Source: Thiorhodovibrio winogradskyi (GTDB taxonomy: Bacteria > Pseudomonadota > Gammaproteobacteria > Chromatiales > Chromatiaceae). Taken from it: DNA of 64,000 nucleotides. The notes beneath the pieces were generated by a model. It was not told where the DNA came from. It saw only the letters and a list, made by a program, of their open reading frames with translations, and did not search any database. The DNA is taken from the NCBI RefSeq assembly GCF_036208045.1, contig NZ_CP121472.1, positions 3,421,531 to 3,485,530 of the forward strand, in the 5' to 3' direction. The translations under genes and the position numbers were made by a program. This document shows positions 49,958-58,086 of the stretch, piece after piece. The stretch's first letter is position 1; each line of letters begins with the position of its first letter.

Positions 49958-50192
49958 AGCGCGCCGCGCCCTCTCCCGCTTCGCCAAGGAAGGACGCAAG
50001 TACGGCCTCTCGCTCGGTCTGGTTAGCCAACGCCCGGCGGAATTGGCGCCGAGTATTCTGTCGCAGTGCAACACCATCTTTGCCATGCGTTTGTCCAACG
50101 AGCGCGATCAGGACATCATCGAGGCCACGCTTTCCGAAGTGTCCGCAGCGCTGATCGACTCGCTGCCCTCGCTTGAACGACATGCGGCCTAA
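49958..50192 (+). pseudogene. HerA-like ATPase C-terminal fragment
   Basis: The plus-strand frame RFAKEGRKYGLSLGLVSQRP, then LSQCNTIFAMRLSNERDQD and LPSLERHAA and a stop, matches the C-terminal part of HerA/DUF87 hexameric ATPases. The N-terminal two-thirds, including Walker A, is missing. It abuts the PIF1 remnant head to head, indicating a recombination junction at about 49957. Confidence 0.75.
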
Positions 50193-50339
50193 CTGATGGA
50201 TCTTGGGTTGCCCAAGGCGAGCCCGGCTTCCTAATGCCACATCGTTCACTGCATCATGTGACAAAGGCTGGCCAGACTGCTCCGTCCCTGGTGACATTGA
50301 CCCACCTGACTCACCGCCAAACCAAAGCTGACCTTCGCC

Positions 50340-50487
50340 ATGGCCAAAACCAACGACCTGCTCGATCCGAAGAATGATTACGTTTTCTTCCGCCTCTTCT
50401 CCGAAGAACCAGAACTGCTGATCGATCTGATCAACGCCGTGCGCGCAGACCAGCCACCGATCACCGAGATCACCCTGCTCGATGCAC
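50340..50487 (+). pseudogene. Rpn-family nuclease/transposase N-terminal fragment
   Basis: The frame starting MAKTNDLLDPKNDYVFFRLF, then LLIDLINAVRADQP and ITEITLL, is the N-terminus of the PD-(D/E)XK Rpn (recombination-promoting nuclease) family. After ~50 codons it becomes sequence that is the reverse complement of the Rpn C-terminal part. The catalytic D-E-K segment is lost. Confidence 0.75.
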
Positions 50488-50492
50488 GCCTC

Positions 50493-50663
50493 ACATGTGC
50501 GGCCTTCCTCGAACCCCTGATCATGCGCATCGCCAAGCAGCGTTGCCTCATCGCGCATTGCCTTCTCGCGTGCTTCAGCCCAGTAGCGGGCTTCTTCATC
50601 CGCGCTCATCACACGCAGCTTCGCGCGTGCCTGCTGGATGGGGGGATGGGCCAGGTTGTTCAT
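50493..50663 (-). pseudogene. Rpn-family C-terminal fragment, inverted relative to the N-terminal one
   Basis: On the minus strand, MNNLAHPPIQQARAKLRVMS then EARYWAEAREKAMRDEATLLG and a Glu/Gly-rich end (HDQGFEEGR) match the C-terminal helical region of Rpn proteins. It lies tail to tail with the N-terminal fragment, so the central portion was deleted and one half inverted. Confidence 0.65.
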
Positions 50664-50940
50664 GACAGCGTCCTCGTTCCAGTGCTCAAGGCATCCCTCA
50701 AGAGCCAGAAGCGCGCCCTTGGCCGTGCGAACGCCGGATCGAGGGACAGCAATCAGGTTGTTTACGCACCCAGGTTATTTGCACTTAGGTGTGTTAGCGA
50801 ACAGAAGCCGGGGTGCCGCCGCCCTTAGAGTCTCTTTACGCGCTGGTCCGGGCCTGAACGGAAACCAACCTTGGTGATGGCGTTTCTGCCCGGTTCCCGC
50901 CGTACCGCACTCCCGCTTTTCACTTTATAGGCCAATCGCA

Positions 50941-51233
50941 ATGACTCACTTTCTGCCTATACGCCTGCTTTCCGGCGCCGCCATGCTGGCGGTCGCCAGT
51001 AGCGCGAACGCGCTTTTAATCGATGACTTCAGCGACGATCAGGAGGTCACCGCACTCAGCAGTACGGAGTTCAGCGATCTAGCGGCAACTTCTGGTTCCG
51101 GCTTTATCGGCACCAACCGCAGGATCACCGTCTCAAACACGGCTGGGGAAACAACGGCCAAAGTCAATCTGTTGCAACCGGGCTTTCTGGATTTGCAAAA
51201 CAGCACCACCGCCAGCGGCATTATTGAGTATAG
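50941..51233 (+). pseudogene. PEP-CTERM-type secreted protein, 5' part (interrupted by transposons)
   Basis: The ATG at 50941 begins a signal peptide (LLSGAAMLAVASSANA) followed by a secreted-type sequence LLIDDFSDDQ, then beta-rich Thr/Ser/Asn residues. The frame runs into the left end of an IS3-family element at 51234. The 3' part of the same gene continues at 55583. The ~275 bp upstream (50664-50940) contains no gene. Confidence 0.8.
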
Positions 51234-51311
51234 TGGACCCCAATTTTAGGACACTAAATTAAGTTAGTTTTGCCTCATCTGAAGAGACTTGTAAAGACTT
51301 GGAGAGAGCAG

Positions 51312-51605
51312 ATGAGTGAGAGACAACGCAAGACCTTCAGTGCCGCTTTCAAGGCCAAAGTAGGCTTGGAAGCGGTACGCGGAGTGAAGACGACTAACGA
51401 GATTGCGCAGGATCACGGGGTTCATCCGGTCCAAGTAGGCCAGTGGAAGAAAGCCATCGTGGCGGACGCCGGCAAGCTGTTCGAAGGCCGGCGCGGGCGC
51501 AAGAAAGTGGACGACAGTGGCGACGAAGAGCGACTCTACAGCGAGATCGGGCGGTTGAAAATGGAGCTGGACTGGCTGAAAAAAAAGTCCGGGGTGAGCC
51601 TGTGA
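51312..51605 (+). CDS. IS3-family transposase OrfA
   Basis: 97 aa from the ATG at 51312. The helix-turn-helix TFSAAFKAKVGLEAV then TNEIAQDHGVHPVQVGQWKK binds the IS ends. The C-terminal leucine-zipper-like stretch LYSEIGRLKMELDWLKKK leads into an A8 run (GAAAAAAAAG) at which ribosomes can shift -1 to make the OrfAB transposase. Confidence 0.93.
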   Translation: MSERQRKTFSAAFKAKVGLEAVRGVKTTNEIAQDHGVHPVQVGQWKKAIVADAGKLFEGRRGRKKVDDSGDEERLYSEIGRLKMELDWLKKKSGVSL

Positions 51606-52594
51606 GCGTGCGTCGCGGGTGGATCGACATGGGCGGCCTTGATGATGGCGGGTTAGCGGTCAGTCGCCAATGTGCGCTGCTTGGCGTACATCGCTCTGGA
51701 GTGTATGCACACCGCCATGATCGTATTGCCGAGCCGAGCGAACTGGATCAAAAGTTGTTGCGGCTGATTGATGCGGAATACACCAAGAGACCATTTTATG
51801 GGAGTCGACGCATGGTTGTGATGCTGCGCGCACAAGGCTATGCGGTCAGTCGCAAACGCGTTCAGCGTCTCATGGGCGTTTTAGGTTTAGCCGGCATGTT
51901 GCCTGGGCCTCATACAAGCAAGCCGCATCCTGAGCACAAAATCTACCCCTACTTGTTGCGTGGGCTGGCCATTGTACGGCCCAACCACGTCTGGAGCAGT
52001 GACATCACCTATGTGCGACTCGCGCATGGATTTGCCTACCTGGTGGCCATCATCGACTGGTACTCACGACGAGTCCTTTCTTGGAGATTGTCGAACACAA
52101 TGGACACGGGCTTTTGCATCGATTGCTTGGAGGATGCGCTGCGCCACCATGGCCGCCCGGAGATCTTCAACACCGACCAGGGCGCGCAGTTTACCAGCCT
52201 CGCCTTCACCCAGGTGTTGCGTGACGCCGAGGTGGCCATCAGCATGGATGGGCGCGGCAGAGCCCTGGACAACGTCTTCGTCGAGCGTCTGTGGCGCAGC
52301 GTCAAATGGGAGGACATTTACCCCAAGGGCTATGAGACGCTCACAGAGCTGTTCATGGGCCTCTCGGCGTATTTCCCCTTCTACAACGGTGAACGCCCTC
52401 ACCAGGGGCTTGGCTACCGAACGCCGGACGATGTGCATGTGAGCGGCAAAGGAGGTGGTGTCGTGGTTGCTGATCACTTTGGCGATCACCCGCCAGCGGA
52501 GTCGTCGGCTCCGCTACGCTCCGCCGACGACTCCGCTGGCGAAGAACTGGGGCAGCGCCAATCCGCTGCGACTGAACTGGGCGCGCTAACTTAA
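51602..52594 (+). CDS. IS3-family transposase OrfB (DDE integrase domain)
   Basis: 330 aa from a GTG overlapping the orfA stop; it is more likely made as a -1 frameshift fusion. It has an HTH_21-type linker (LLRLIDAEYTKRPFYGSRRM) and then the rve core with all three acidic residues: SSDITYV (Asp), NTDQGAQF (Asp) and DNVFVERLWRSVKWE (Glu). The C-terminus carries an unusual palindrome-rich extension (ESSAPLRSADDSA) encoded by an inverted repeat near 52500-52540. The ORF is intact, so a functional transposase could be made although the IS end is split. Confidence 0.92.
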   Translation: MSVRRGWIDMGGLDDGGLAVSRQCALLGVHRSGVYAHRHDRIAEPSELDQKLLRLIDAEYTKRPFYGSRRMVVMLRAQGYAVSRKRVQRLMGVLGLAGMLPGPHTSKPHPEHKIYPYLLRGLAIVRPNHVWSSDITYVRLAHGFAYLVAIIDWYSRRVLSWRLSNTMDTGFCIDCLEDALRHHGRPEIFNTDQGAQFTSLAFTQVLRDAEVAISMDGRGRALDNVFVERLWRSVKWEDIYPKGYETLTELFMGLSAYFPFYNGERPHQGLGYRTPDDVHVSGKGGGVVVADHFGDHPPAESSAPLRSADDSAGEELGQRQSAATELGALT

Positions 52595-52618
52595 ATTCGG
52601 GGGAAAACTGTCCTTGAC

Positions 52619-55098
52619 CAGACCTCCCAGGTCCAGATTTTTCCTCCCACGTAAGCGCTTGAATCTCCGTCTTACCCGACGTTTTTTGGACATTTCCGTC
52701 CGACGTCGAGAAGTCGTTTTTTGGACAAACACTGACACAGTTATTCATTTTATATAAAAATAATTCTGGAAAAATAAAAGAAAGCTTGGCATGATCGGGT
52801 GAAGTGGTTTTATCCTCATCAAGGAGCTTCCCTGGTGACCCAAATCGAGTTGCTTGCCGAGCCGGCGGGTGCGTTGGATCGCGCGGTGCGTTTCGAGCTT
52901 GGTGGTGGCTATGCGCTGCATCTGCCACGCGGTCCACGCGCGCTCGGCACGCTCTACCATCGCGGCACCCCGATCAAGCAAGTGAACCTGCGCGACAACG
53001 CCGAGCGTCGGCTCTTGGCTGTGGAGTTGATGCAAAAAGGCGTCAATCAGAGCCGCTTGGCCGAGGCCCTGCAGCTCAGCCGCCAGACCCTGCATAACTA
53101 TCGCGAGAGCTACCGGGAATTCGGCGTGCAGGGACTGTTGCACGGCTACAGTCCCGCCACCAGCAAGGATGAGGAGCTGCATCGCCATCTTAACGTCAAC
53201 AAGCGCCGCCCTGGCTCCAAGGCCCGCGAGCTCGAAGCGCTGCGCCGCGCCAAGCGTGAGCAGGCTGAAGGTGAGGGGCAGGCCGAGCTGGACTGGGACG
53301 CTGAGGCGCGCTTTGAACTCGACGAGCCGGCGATCGAAGAAACCCTGAGCGCGGCCCTGGCCTTGTCGGAGGCGACGCCCCCGGCCGGTGAGCCGAGCGC
53401 GGAGGTGGCAAGCGAGCAGCCCTATGCGCAAGCGCACGACTGGGAAGACAGCCGCTATGCCGGCATCTTCCCCATCCTCATGGTCCTGATCAGCCAATGG
53501 CACTGGTTGAGCGGGGTAATGCGCCTGTTCGGCAACGGCTGGAAGCTGTTCATGGTCTTCGCCCTCATGGGTGTCTGTAACATCCGCTCCATCGAACAAC
53601 TCAAGCACGTGCGCCGTGACGAGGCCGGGCGGATGCTGGGGATTGGCACCCTGCCGTGCCTGGAGACTATTTGGGGCTGGTTCCATGAGGTCGCCAAGCA
53701 TGGCCGCGCCGCCGTGCTGGTGGCGGCGTTTTCCGACGACCAGCTCCAGCGCGGCTTGGTCGGCACGGATGTGTGGTTCACCGATGGCCATCTGCTGCCC
53801 TATACCGGCATGCACAAGGTTCATGCCAGTTACCATACCCAGCGGCGCATGCCCACGCCCGGGCAGACCAATCTGGTCACCTGCGATGCGCGGGGGCGGG
53901 TGGTGTGCTTTGAGATTCAGGAAGGCAAAGGCGATCTGCGCGGGCGCATTCTCGCCTTGGGCGAGTATGCGCGTGAGCAGGGATTGGGCGTGATGCCTTT
54001 GCAGGTGTTTGACCGCGAAGGCGACGGGCTGGAGTTCTTCTCCACCCTGGTCGCCACCGACACGCCCTTTGTGACCTGGGAGAAGAACGTCGATGCGGCG
54101 CGCTTGCGCGGGTTGGAGGAGGAACGCTTTACCGAGACGCTCACGTTGAACGGGACTGAGTACCGGCTGCTCGAGGAGGAGAAGGTCTGCACCGATCCCC
54201 TGAAGCCCGCGCCCTGCGCAGCGGAGTCTGAGCCAACGTTCAAACTGCGCCGGGTCGTCATCTGGAATCTGCGCACCGGGCATCGCACCAGTGTGGTGTG
54301 CTGGGATGGCGCCCTGGGGCTAACGCCGGTGGCGATCGCCACGGCCATGCTCAGTCGCTGGGGCGCCTCGGAGAATACCTTCAAGCACCTCCAGGAGCGT
54401 CACCCCTATCATTACCATCCGGGATTTGGGGTGAGTGAGAGCGAGAAACAGGACATTGCCAATCCGGCGATCAAGGCGATTGACGCGCAGCGCCAGGCCC
54501 TCAAAACCCAGCTCAACCGTCTCTACAAGCAACAAACCAAGTGCAAGCCTGGAATCAAGAAAGACGGGACCCTGCGCGCGAACAGCAAACACCAGCGCAT
54601 CGCCGCGGAGATCGCCGCCGCCGAGGCGGAGCTGGCGCGGCTGAAGGACGAACGCGATCAGTTACCCGAGCGCGTCGATGTCAGCACCTTGAGCGATTAC
54701 CGCTCCTTTCAGGCGATCGACAATGACGGCAAGAACCTGTTCGATGTCGTCACCAGTTCGGTCTGGAATGCCCGCTGCCAGCTCATCGATTGGCTCGAGC
54801 CGGTCTATGCCAAAGACAGTGATCGGGTCGATCTGCTCTATGCGATTCTCAACTGCCACGGCTGGATTCGCAGCGATGCCCGCTCGGTGGTGGTCCGTCT
54901 GGAGCCGCTGCAGCAACCGGCGCGCCGCGCTGCTCAGGAGCAGCTGTGCCGCAAGCTCACCGGTCTGGGCGCGCGGATCCCCGGCGGGAAGTGGCTGCGC
55001 ATCGAGGTCGGCGACGCGCCGCTTTGATGCGGCGTCGCTTTGGGCTTTGGGCGCTGTCCAAAAATCAGGGGCCTTTTGGGGCGATATTGGGAGGTCTG
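52619..55098 (+). mobile_element. 2480-bp insertion sequence inserted in the IS3 right end, flanked by TTGAC duplications
   Basis: The ends are 11-bp perfect inverted repeats CAGACCTCCCA. A 5-bp direct duplication TTGAC flanks it (52614-52618 and 55099-55103). Sub-terminal TTTTTGGACA motifs occur twice at the left (52683, 52718) and once inverted at the right (55055-55064), possible transposase-binding sites. One long transposase gene fills it. The IS family is not identified; it may belong to the not-yet-classified (ISNCY-like) group. Confidence 0.88.
52799..55027 (+). CDS. Large (742-aa) DDE-type transposase of the nested element
   Basis: 742 aa. The N-terminal helix-turn-helix (residues ~68-105, GVNQSRLAEALQLSRQTLHNY) is followed by an acidic linker and a long catalytic region. 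Candidate DDE residues lie in WFTDGHLLPYTGMHKVH, QVFDREGDGLEF and the final RWGASENTFKHL. A coiled coil (residues ~545-640) and a helical C-terminus follow. It lacks the marks of IS1182 or IS1380. The start is GTG 52799; other starts are possible. The frame is intact, so the element may still be active. Confidence 0.85.
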   Translation: MKWFYPHQGASLVTQIELLAEPAGALDRAVRFELGGGYALHLPRGPRALGTLYHRGTPIKQVNLRDNAERRLLAVELMQKGVNQSRLAEALQLSRQTLHNYRESYREFGVQGLLHGYSPATSKDEELHRHLNVNKRRPGSKARELEALRRAKREQAEGEGQAELDWDAEARFELDEPAIEETLSAALALSEATPPAGEPSAEVASEQPYAQAHDWEDSRYAGIFPILMVLISQWHWLSGVMRLFGNGWKLFMVFALMGVCNIRSIEQLKHVRRDEAGRMLGIGTLPCLETIWGWFHEVAKHGRAAVLVAAFSDDQLQRGLVGTDVWFTDGHLLPYTGMHKVHASYHTQRRMPTPGQTNLVTCDARGRVVCFEIQEGKGDLRGRILALGEYAREQGLGVMPLQVFDREGDGLEFFSTLVATDTPFVTWEKNVDAARLRGLEEERFTETLTLNGTEYRLLEEEKVCTDPLKPAPCAAESEPTFKLRRVVIWNLRTGHRTSVVCWDGALGLTPVAIATAMLSRWGASENTFKHLQERHPYHYHPGFGVSESEKQDIANPAIKAIDAQRQALKTQLNRLYKQQTKCKPGIKKDGTLRANSKHQRIAAEIAAAEAELARLKDERDQLPERVDVSTLSDYRSFQAIDNDGKNLFDVVTSSVWNARCQLIDWLEPVYAKDSDRVDLLYAILNCHGWIRSDARSVVVRLEPLQQPARRAAQEQLCRKLTGLGARIPGGKWLRIEVGDAPL

Positions 55099-55118
55099 TT
55101 GACATGGGGTCCACCTCA

Positions 55119-55587
55119 CTTCAACACCGACCAGGGCGCGCAGTTTACCAGCCTCGCCTTCACCCAGGTGTTGCGTGACGCCGAGGTGGCCATCAGCATG
55201 GATGGGCGCGGCAGAGCCCTGGACAACGTCTTCGTCGAGCGTCTGTGGCGCAGCGTCAAATGGGAGGACATTTACCCCAAGGGCTATGAGACGCTCTCAG
55301 AGCTGTTCATGGGCCTCTCGGCGTATTTCCCCTTCTACAACGGTGAACGCCCTCACCAGGGGCTTGGCTACCGAACGCCGGACGATGTGCATGTGAGCGG
55401 CAAAGGAGGTGGTGTCGTGGTTGCTGATCACTTTGGCGATCACCCGCCAGCGGAGTCGTCGGCTCCGCTACGCTCCGCCGACGACTCCGCTGGCGAAGAA
55501 CTGGGGCAGCGCCAATCCGCTGCGACTGAACTGGGCGCGCTAACTTAAATTCGGGGGAAAACTGTCCTTGACATGGGGTCCACCTCA
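55119..55587 (+). repeat. Tandem duplicate of the IS3 3' third including 5 bp of host flank
   Basis: Bases 55119-55572 repeat 52165-52618 almost exactly (offset 2954; one difference noted at about 52341/55295). They then continue through the second copy of the IS right end (to 55582) and CCTCA. The same CCTCA follows the first right end at 55114-55118. The duplication therefore carries part of the target gene and happened after IS3 landed. It contains a 5'-truncated orfB (DDE Asp2 and Glu only). Confidence 0.9.
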
Positions 55588-55989
55588 GAGCTCTCCTACA
55601 CTGGCATCGGCAACCTCGACTTTACCGAGGCGGGAGCCAGCAAAGGGTTCTACCTCCGCCTGCCATCGCCGATCCAGGAGCCGATGACGATTGCCTTCGA
55701 CGTCCAAGGCTCAGAGTTCGAGCGCACCTTCTTGGATGGCTCGGTCGGCGATGATTTTTTCTTTCCATTCATGTCCTTTACTGATCAGGGCGTATTCTCT
55801 GACGTCATTTACCTGACCATGACCATGAGCAGCACCAATACCGGCTGGGATGCCTCCATCGATTTGCTGGAAACCCGCCCGACACCGACGGATGTACCCA
55901 TCCCGGGAACACTGTCGTTGCTGACCCTGGGCCTCGTTGGACTGCGTCTGCGGCGCCGTAACCGCAATGAAGAAACCCCAGAAGCCTAA
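55583..55989 (+). pseudogene. PEP-CTERM-type secreted protein, 3' part
   Basis: The frame reads SELSYTGIGNLDFTEAG, then beta-strands, and ends with a sorting tail: VPIPGTLSLLTLGLVGL, the membrane segment, and the basic RLRRRNRN. This is a variant PEP-CTERM signal (PIPG instead of PEP), recognised by exosortases. Together with 50941-51233 it forms one interrupted gene of about 230 codons. No exosortase gene is in the window. Confidence 0.85.
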
Positions 55990-56009
55990 AGAAACCTTCA
56001 GCCGTTCTT

Positions 56010-56029
56010 GCCGGGCCGGATTGCCCGGC
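56010..56029 (+). terminator. Hairpin after the PEP-CTERM gene
   Basis: GCCGGGC (56010-56016) and GCCCGGC (56023-56029) with a 6-nt loop lie 21 bp after the stop. The following sequence is CCTGTTC, a weak T tract. Confidence 0.6.
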
Positions 56030-56186
56030 CCTGTTCAATCATGGACTTCAATCACGGACTTCGGCGCGGCTGAACGCCCCGGGCCCTGGCGGCGCAATAA
56101 AAAAACCTGGGCATGTCCGCATGGGCGGCGAATGACTGAAGCATCAGTCTGCCCCCAATCACCCATCACGATCAGGAGCGTATGAG

Positions 56187-56474
56187 ATGACAAACAAAGA
56201 TGAAATCATTAGCAACATGAAGACCCAGCTCGATGAATGGAACACCGAAATCGACGCCATGGAGGCACGGGCGGATGAGGTCTCGGCCGACCGGCGCGAG
56301 GATTTCGACAAGGAATTGCTGGCCCTGCGGGAGCTGCGTGACAACGGCAAAATCAAGCTTGAGGAATTAAAGTCCGCCGGTGAAGGCACCTGGGGCCGGG
56401 TGAAGCACGAAGCCGATCACCTGTGGGATGCCTTAAAGGCATCCGCGGTCGCCTTCCAGAGGCAGTACAAGTAG
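56187..56474 (+). CDS. Small coiled-coil protein
   Basis: 95 aa, starting 8 bases after GGAG. The sequence is almost wholly helical with heptad-like spacing (KTQLDEWNTEIDAMEARADE, then DKELLALRELRDNGKIKLEE). Proteins of this size are common in sulfur and nitrogen-cycle Proteobacteria without a known function. No signal peptide. Ends GTWGRVKHEADHLWDALK, a likely amphipathic helix. Confidence 0.75.
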   Translation: MTNKDEIISNMKTQLDEWNTEIDAMEARADEVSADRREDFDKELLALRELRDNGKIKLEELKSAGEGTWGRVKHEADHLWDALKASAVAFQRQYK

Positions 56475-56699
56475 AGCACCCGTGGTTGGTGTGGTCCGAC
56501 GCCGGCGGCCATGGTTGGCCTCTTGATCGGCGGGTATTGTGCCTGGCAACTGACCGGCGGCAATTGCCAGCGCCACGAAGCATGAGGATCGCATGGGTCC
56601 ATTGAGGTGCCAACAGATGTGCCTTTGGACCCTTGCGAAGACACGCACCCCCGACATCCTGATAGACATCCTGATAGACATCCTGACTGGAGTTTGACA

Positions 56700-57200
56700 A
56701 TGAAACACAGAAGCCTTCGCTCGACCTCGACCACTGCACTCGGCCTCATCGGAACTGTCTTGACCCTAGGCGCCTTCGCCCAAGCGCCACAGGGCGCCTA
56801 TGGTCCTGGCGGGGACATGGAACCTGGCTATGGTCCGGCCTATGGTCAGGGCATGGACCCGGGCATGAGACCGGGTTACGGATATGGCCAGGGTATGGAC
56901 CCGGGCATGAGACCGGGTTACGGGTATGGCCAGGGTATGGACCCGGGCATGAGACCGGGTTACGGATATGGCCAGGGCATGGACCCGGGCATGAGACCGG
57001 GTTACGGTTATGGCCAGGGCATGGACCCGGGCATGAGACCGGGTTACGGCTATGGCCAGGGCATGAGACCGGGCCAGGGTTATGGTCAGGGTCAGGGTCA
57101 GGGCCAGGGCATGGATCCGAGCATGAACCCTGGTTTCAATCCTGAGTCCGATCAAAGCGCGGGTTCCGAGCGGGACCCCAATCTCAATCAGACCGAATAA
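56700..57200 (+). CDS. Secreted Gly/Met/Pro-rich repeat protein
   Basis: 166 aa from the ATG at 56700. The signal peptide ends AFAQ near residue 28. The mature protein is a tandem array of the 14-residue unit GQGMDPGMRPGYGY (five exact copies, then degenerate GQGQ-rich repeats) and a short acidic tail. Low complexity, with Tyr and Met regularly spaced; it could be a disordered surface or matrix protein. Short CATCCTGATAGA repeats lie just upstream (56655-56685). A strong terminator follows. No family recognised. Confidence 0.75.
   Translation: MKHRSLRSTSTTALGLIGTVLTLGAFAQAPQGAYGPGGDMEPGYGPAYGQGMDPGMRPGYGYGQGMDPGMRPGYGYGQGMDPGMRPGYGYGQGMDPGMRPGYGYGQGMDPGMRPGYGYGQGMRPGQGYGQGQGQGQGMDPSMNPGFNPESDQSAGSERDPNLNQTE
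56844..57053 (+). repeat. Five 42-bp tandem repeats encoding 14 residues each
   Basis: Five 42-bp units start at 56844, 56886, 56928, 56970 and 57012 and differ at only a few third positions (GGATAT/GGGTAT/GGTTAT/GGCTAT). The near-identity of DNA suggests recent expansion and a likely length-variable locus. Confidence 0.93.
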
Positions 57201-57228
57201 CCTGGCGCGGGACCATCGAACAAAACCA

Positions 57229-57256
57229 GGATGGGTAGAAGCTACCCATCCTTTTT
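57229..57256 (+). terminator. Rho-independent terminator after the repeat protein
   Basis: A perfect 10-bp stem GGATGGGTAG/CTACCCATCC with a 3-nt loop is followed by TTTTT. It lies 29 bp after the stop codon. Confidence 0.9.
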
Positions 57257-57294
57257 GGCGTTAAAGGATCGCTATTGATGCGTCCTCGCGCGCT

Positions 57295-57735
57295 TTACTT
57301 CGAGGCGGACTGGTTTGCCTTCCAAGTCTTCATCTCCATTTCGGCTTCTGCCTTGGCACGGGTCTCAACCGCCTTCGCCTCAGTCACGCACACGTCCCGC
57401 GCATCACCTGCCTGGTCATCGCACTTTTCCTTGGCGACGGCGTATTCAGCGTCCGCCTTGGCAAGGAGCACATCGTAGTGGTGCTTGGCGCTGGGTTCCG
57501 CGCGCGCTTCGAGTTCTGCCTTGGCAATTTCCTCATTCCCCTTAGCTTCGGCGATGCAAACATCCTTCTTGTTCCCGGAATGTGAATCGCATTTTGCCTT
57601 ATCCAACTTGTAGGTATCCGCGATGCGATCTTCCTCCGCTTTATACTCACTCTTCGGCAGACTCTGCGCCAGCGCGCCAGCGCTGAAAACAAGGCCGATG
57701 GCGGCGGCAATGGCTGTTGTATTCAAGGTTTTCAT
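57295..57735 (-). CDS. Small periplasmic protein with a duplicated Cys motif
   Basis: 146 aa. The signal peptide (residues 1-23, ending AGALAQ) is followed by a helical, Lys/Glu/Ala-rich body. Two copies of the motif C-D-x-x-x-G-x-x-x-D-V-C-x-x-E-A-K (KCDSHSGNKKDVCIAEAKG and KCDDQAGDARDVCVTEAKA) are spaced ~60 residues apart. The two Cys of each could form local disulfides. Similar proteins occur in other Proteobacteria, without function. AGGAA precedes the start. Confidence 0.8.
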   Translation of the reverse strand: MKTLNTTAIAAAIGLVFSAGALAQSLPKSEYKAEEDRIADTYKLDKAKCDSHSGNKKDVCIAEAKGNEEIAKAELEARAEPSAKHHYDVLLAKADAEYAVAKEKCDDQAGDARDVCVTEAKAVETRAKAEAEMEMKTWKANQSASK

Positions 57736-58086
57736 GGATCATTCCTCATTGAGTTAATCGAAATTTACCAAACCGGGCAACGACGCATGATTTTTGATTG
57801 CGCGAAACACCATCATTTTCAATGCTGACCGAAGCCCAGGTAAAAAGCTTACTCGAGAAATCAAGCGACATCCGTTCGATAACGTACATAAAGAAAAGAT
57901 CAGTGATTGTTCGTCAGTCGCCAGTGATAAAAAAACCAAGATGACAAAGATGACGAAGCTGATTCATGAACCAATGAGAAAGGCGAATACATCTCCCGCC
58001 GCAAAGCCGACCTTGTCCATGCCTCGGACAAAGACCCTCGGACTCCGGAAGACCTGAAAAGCTCGCGCACCCTGGATGCAATCCGA
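57736..58086. other. AT-richer intergenic stretch
   Basis: About 350 bp between the periplasmic Cys-motif gene and the 3' end of the PAS-GGDEF-EAL gene. A plus-strand ORF (57794-58057) is Lys/Thr/Met-rich, has no ribosome-binding site and looks non-coding. Nothing else is supported. Confidence 0.4.

Larger units (their letters stand above)
51234..55113 (+). mobile_element. IS3-family insertion sequence, itself split by a second element
   Basis: The left end TGGACCCCA... (51234) and right end ...TGGGGTCCA (55113) are imperfect inverted repeats sharing further positions (AGGACA, TTAAGTTAG). The IS3 body is 51234-52618 plus 55099/55104-55113; between them a 2480-bp element is inserted. OrfA and orfB overlap, with an A8 slippery run at 51579-51586. 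There is no clear target duplication next to the outer ends, perhaps because of the later rearrangement. Confidence 0.85.

Noticed and set aside
45960-50192. A defence island made of PLD-like, PIF1 and HerA genes
   Set aside because: All three are truncated or frameshifted and lie in conflicting orientations, so no working defence system can be claimed.
52745-54283. 512-codon ORF antisense to the large transposase
   Set aside because: No recognisable motif, and the sense strand carries a coherent HTH and DDE protein filling the element.
45186-56000. Search for a second tRNA-Phe 3' end (attR) delimiting an intact integrative element
   Set aside because: No repeat of the tRNA 3' end was seen by eye; the region is decayed, so an intact element is not supported.
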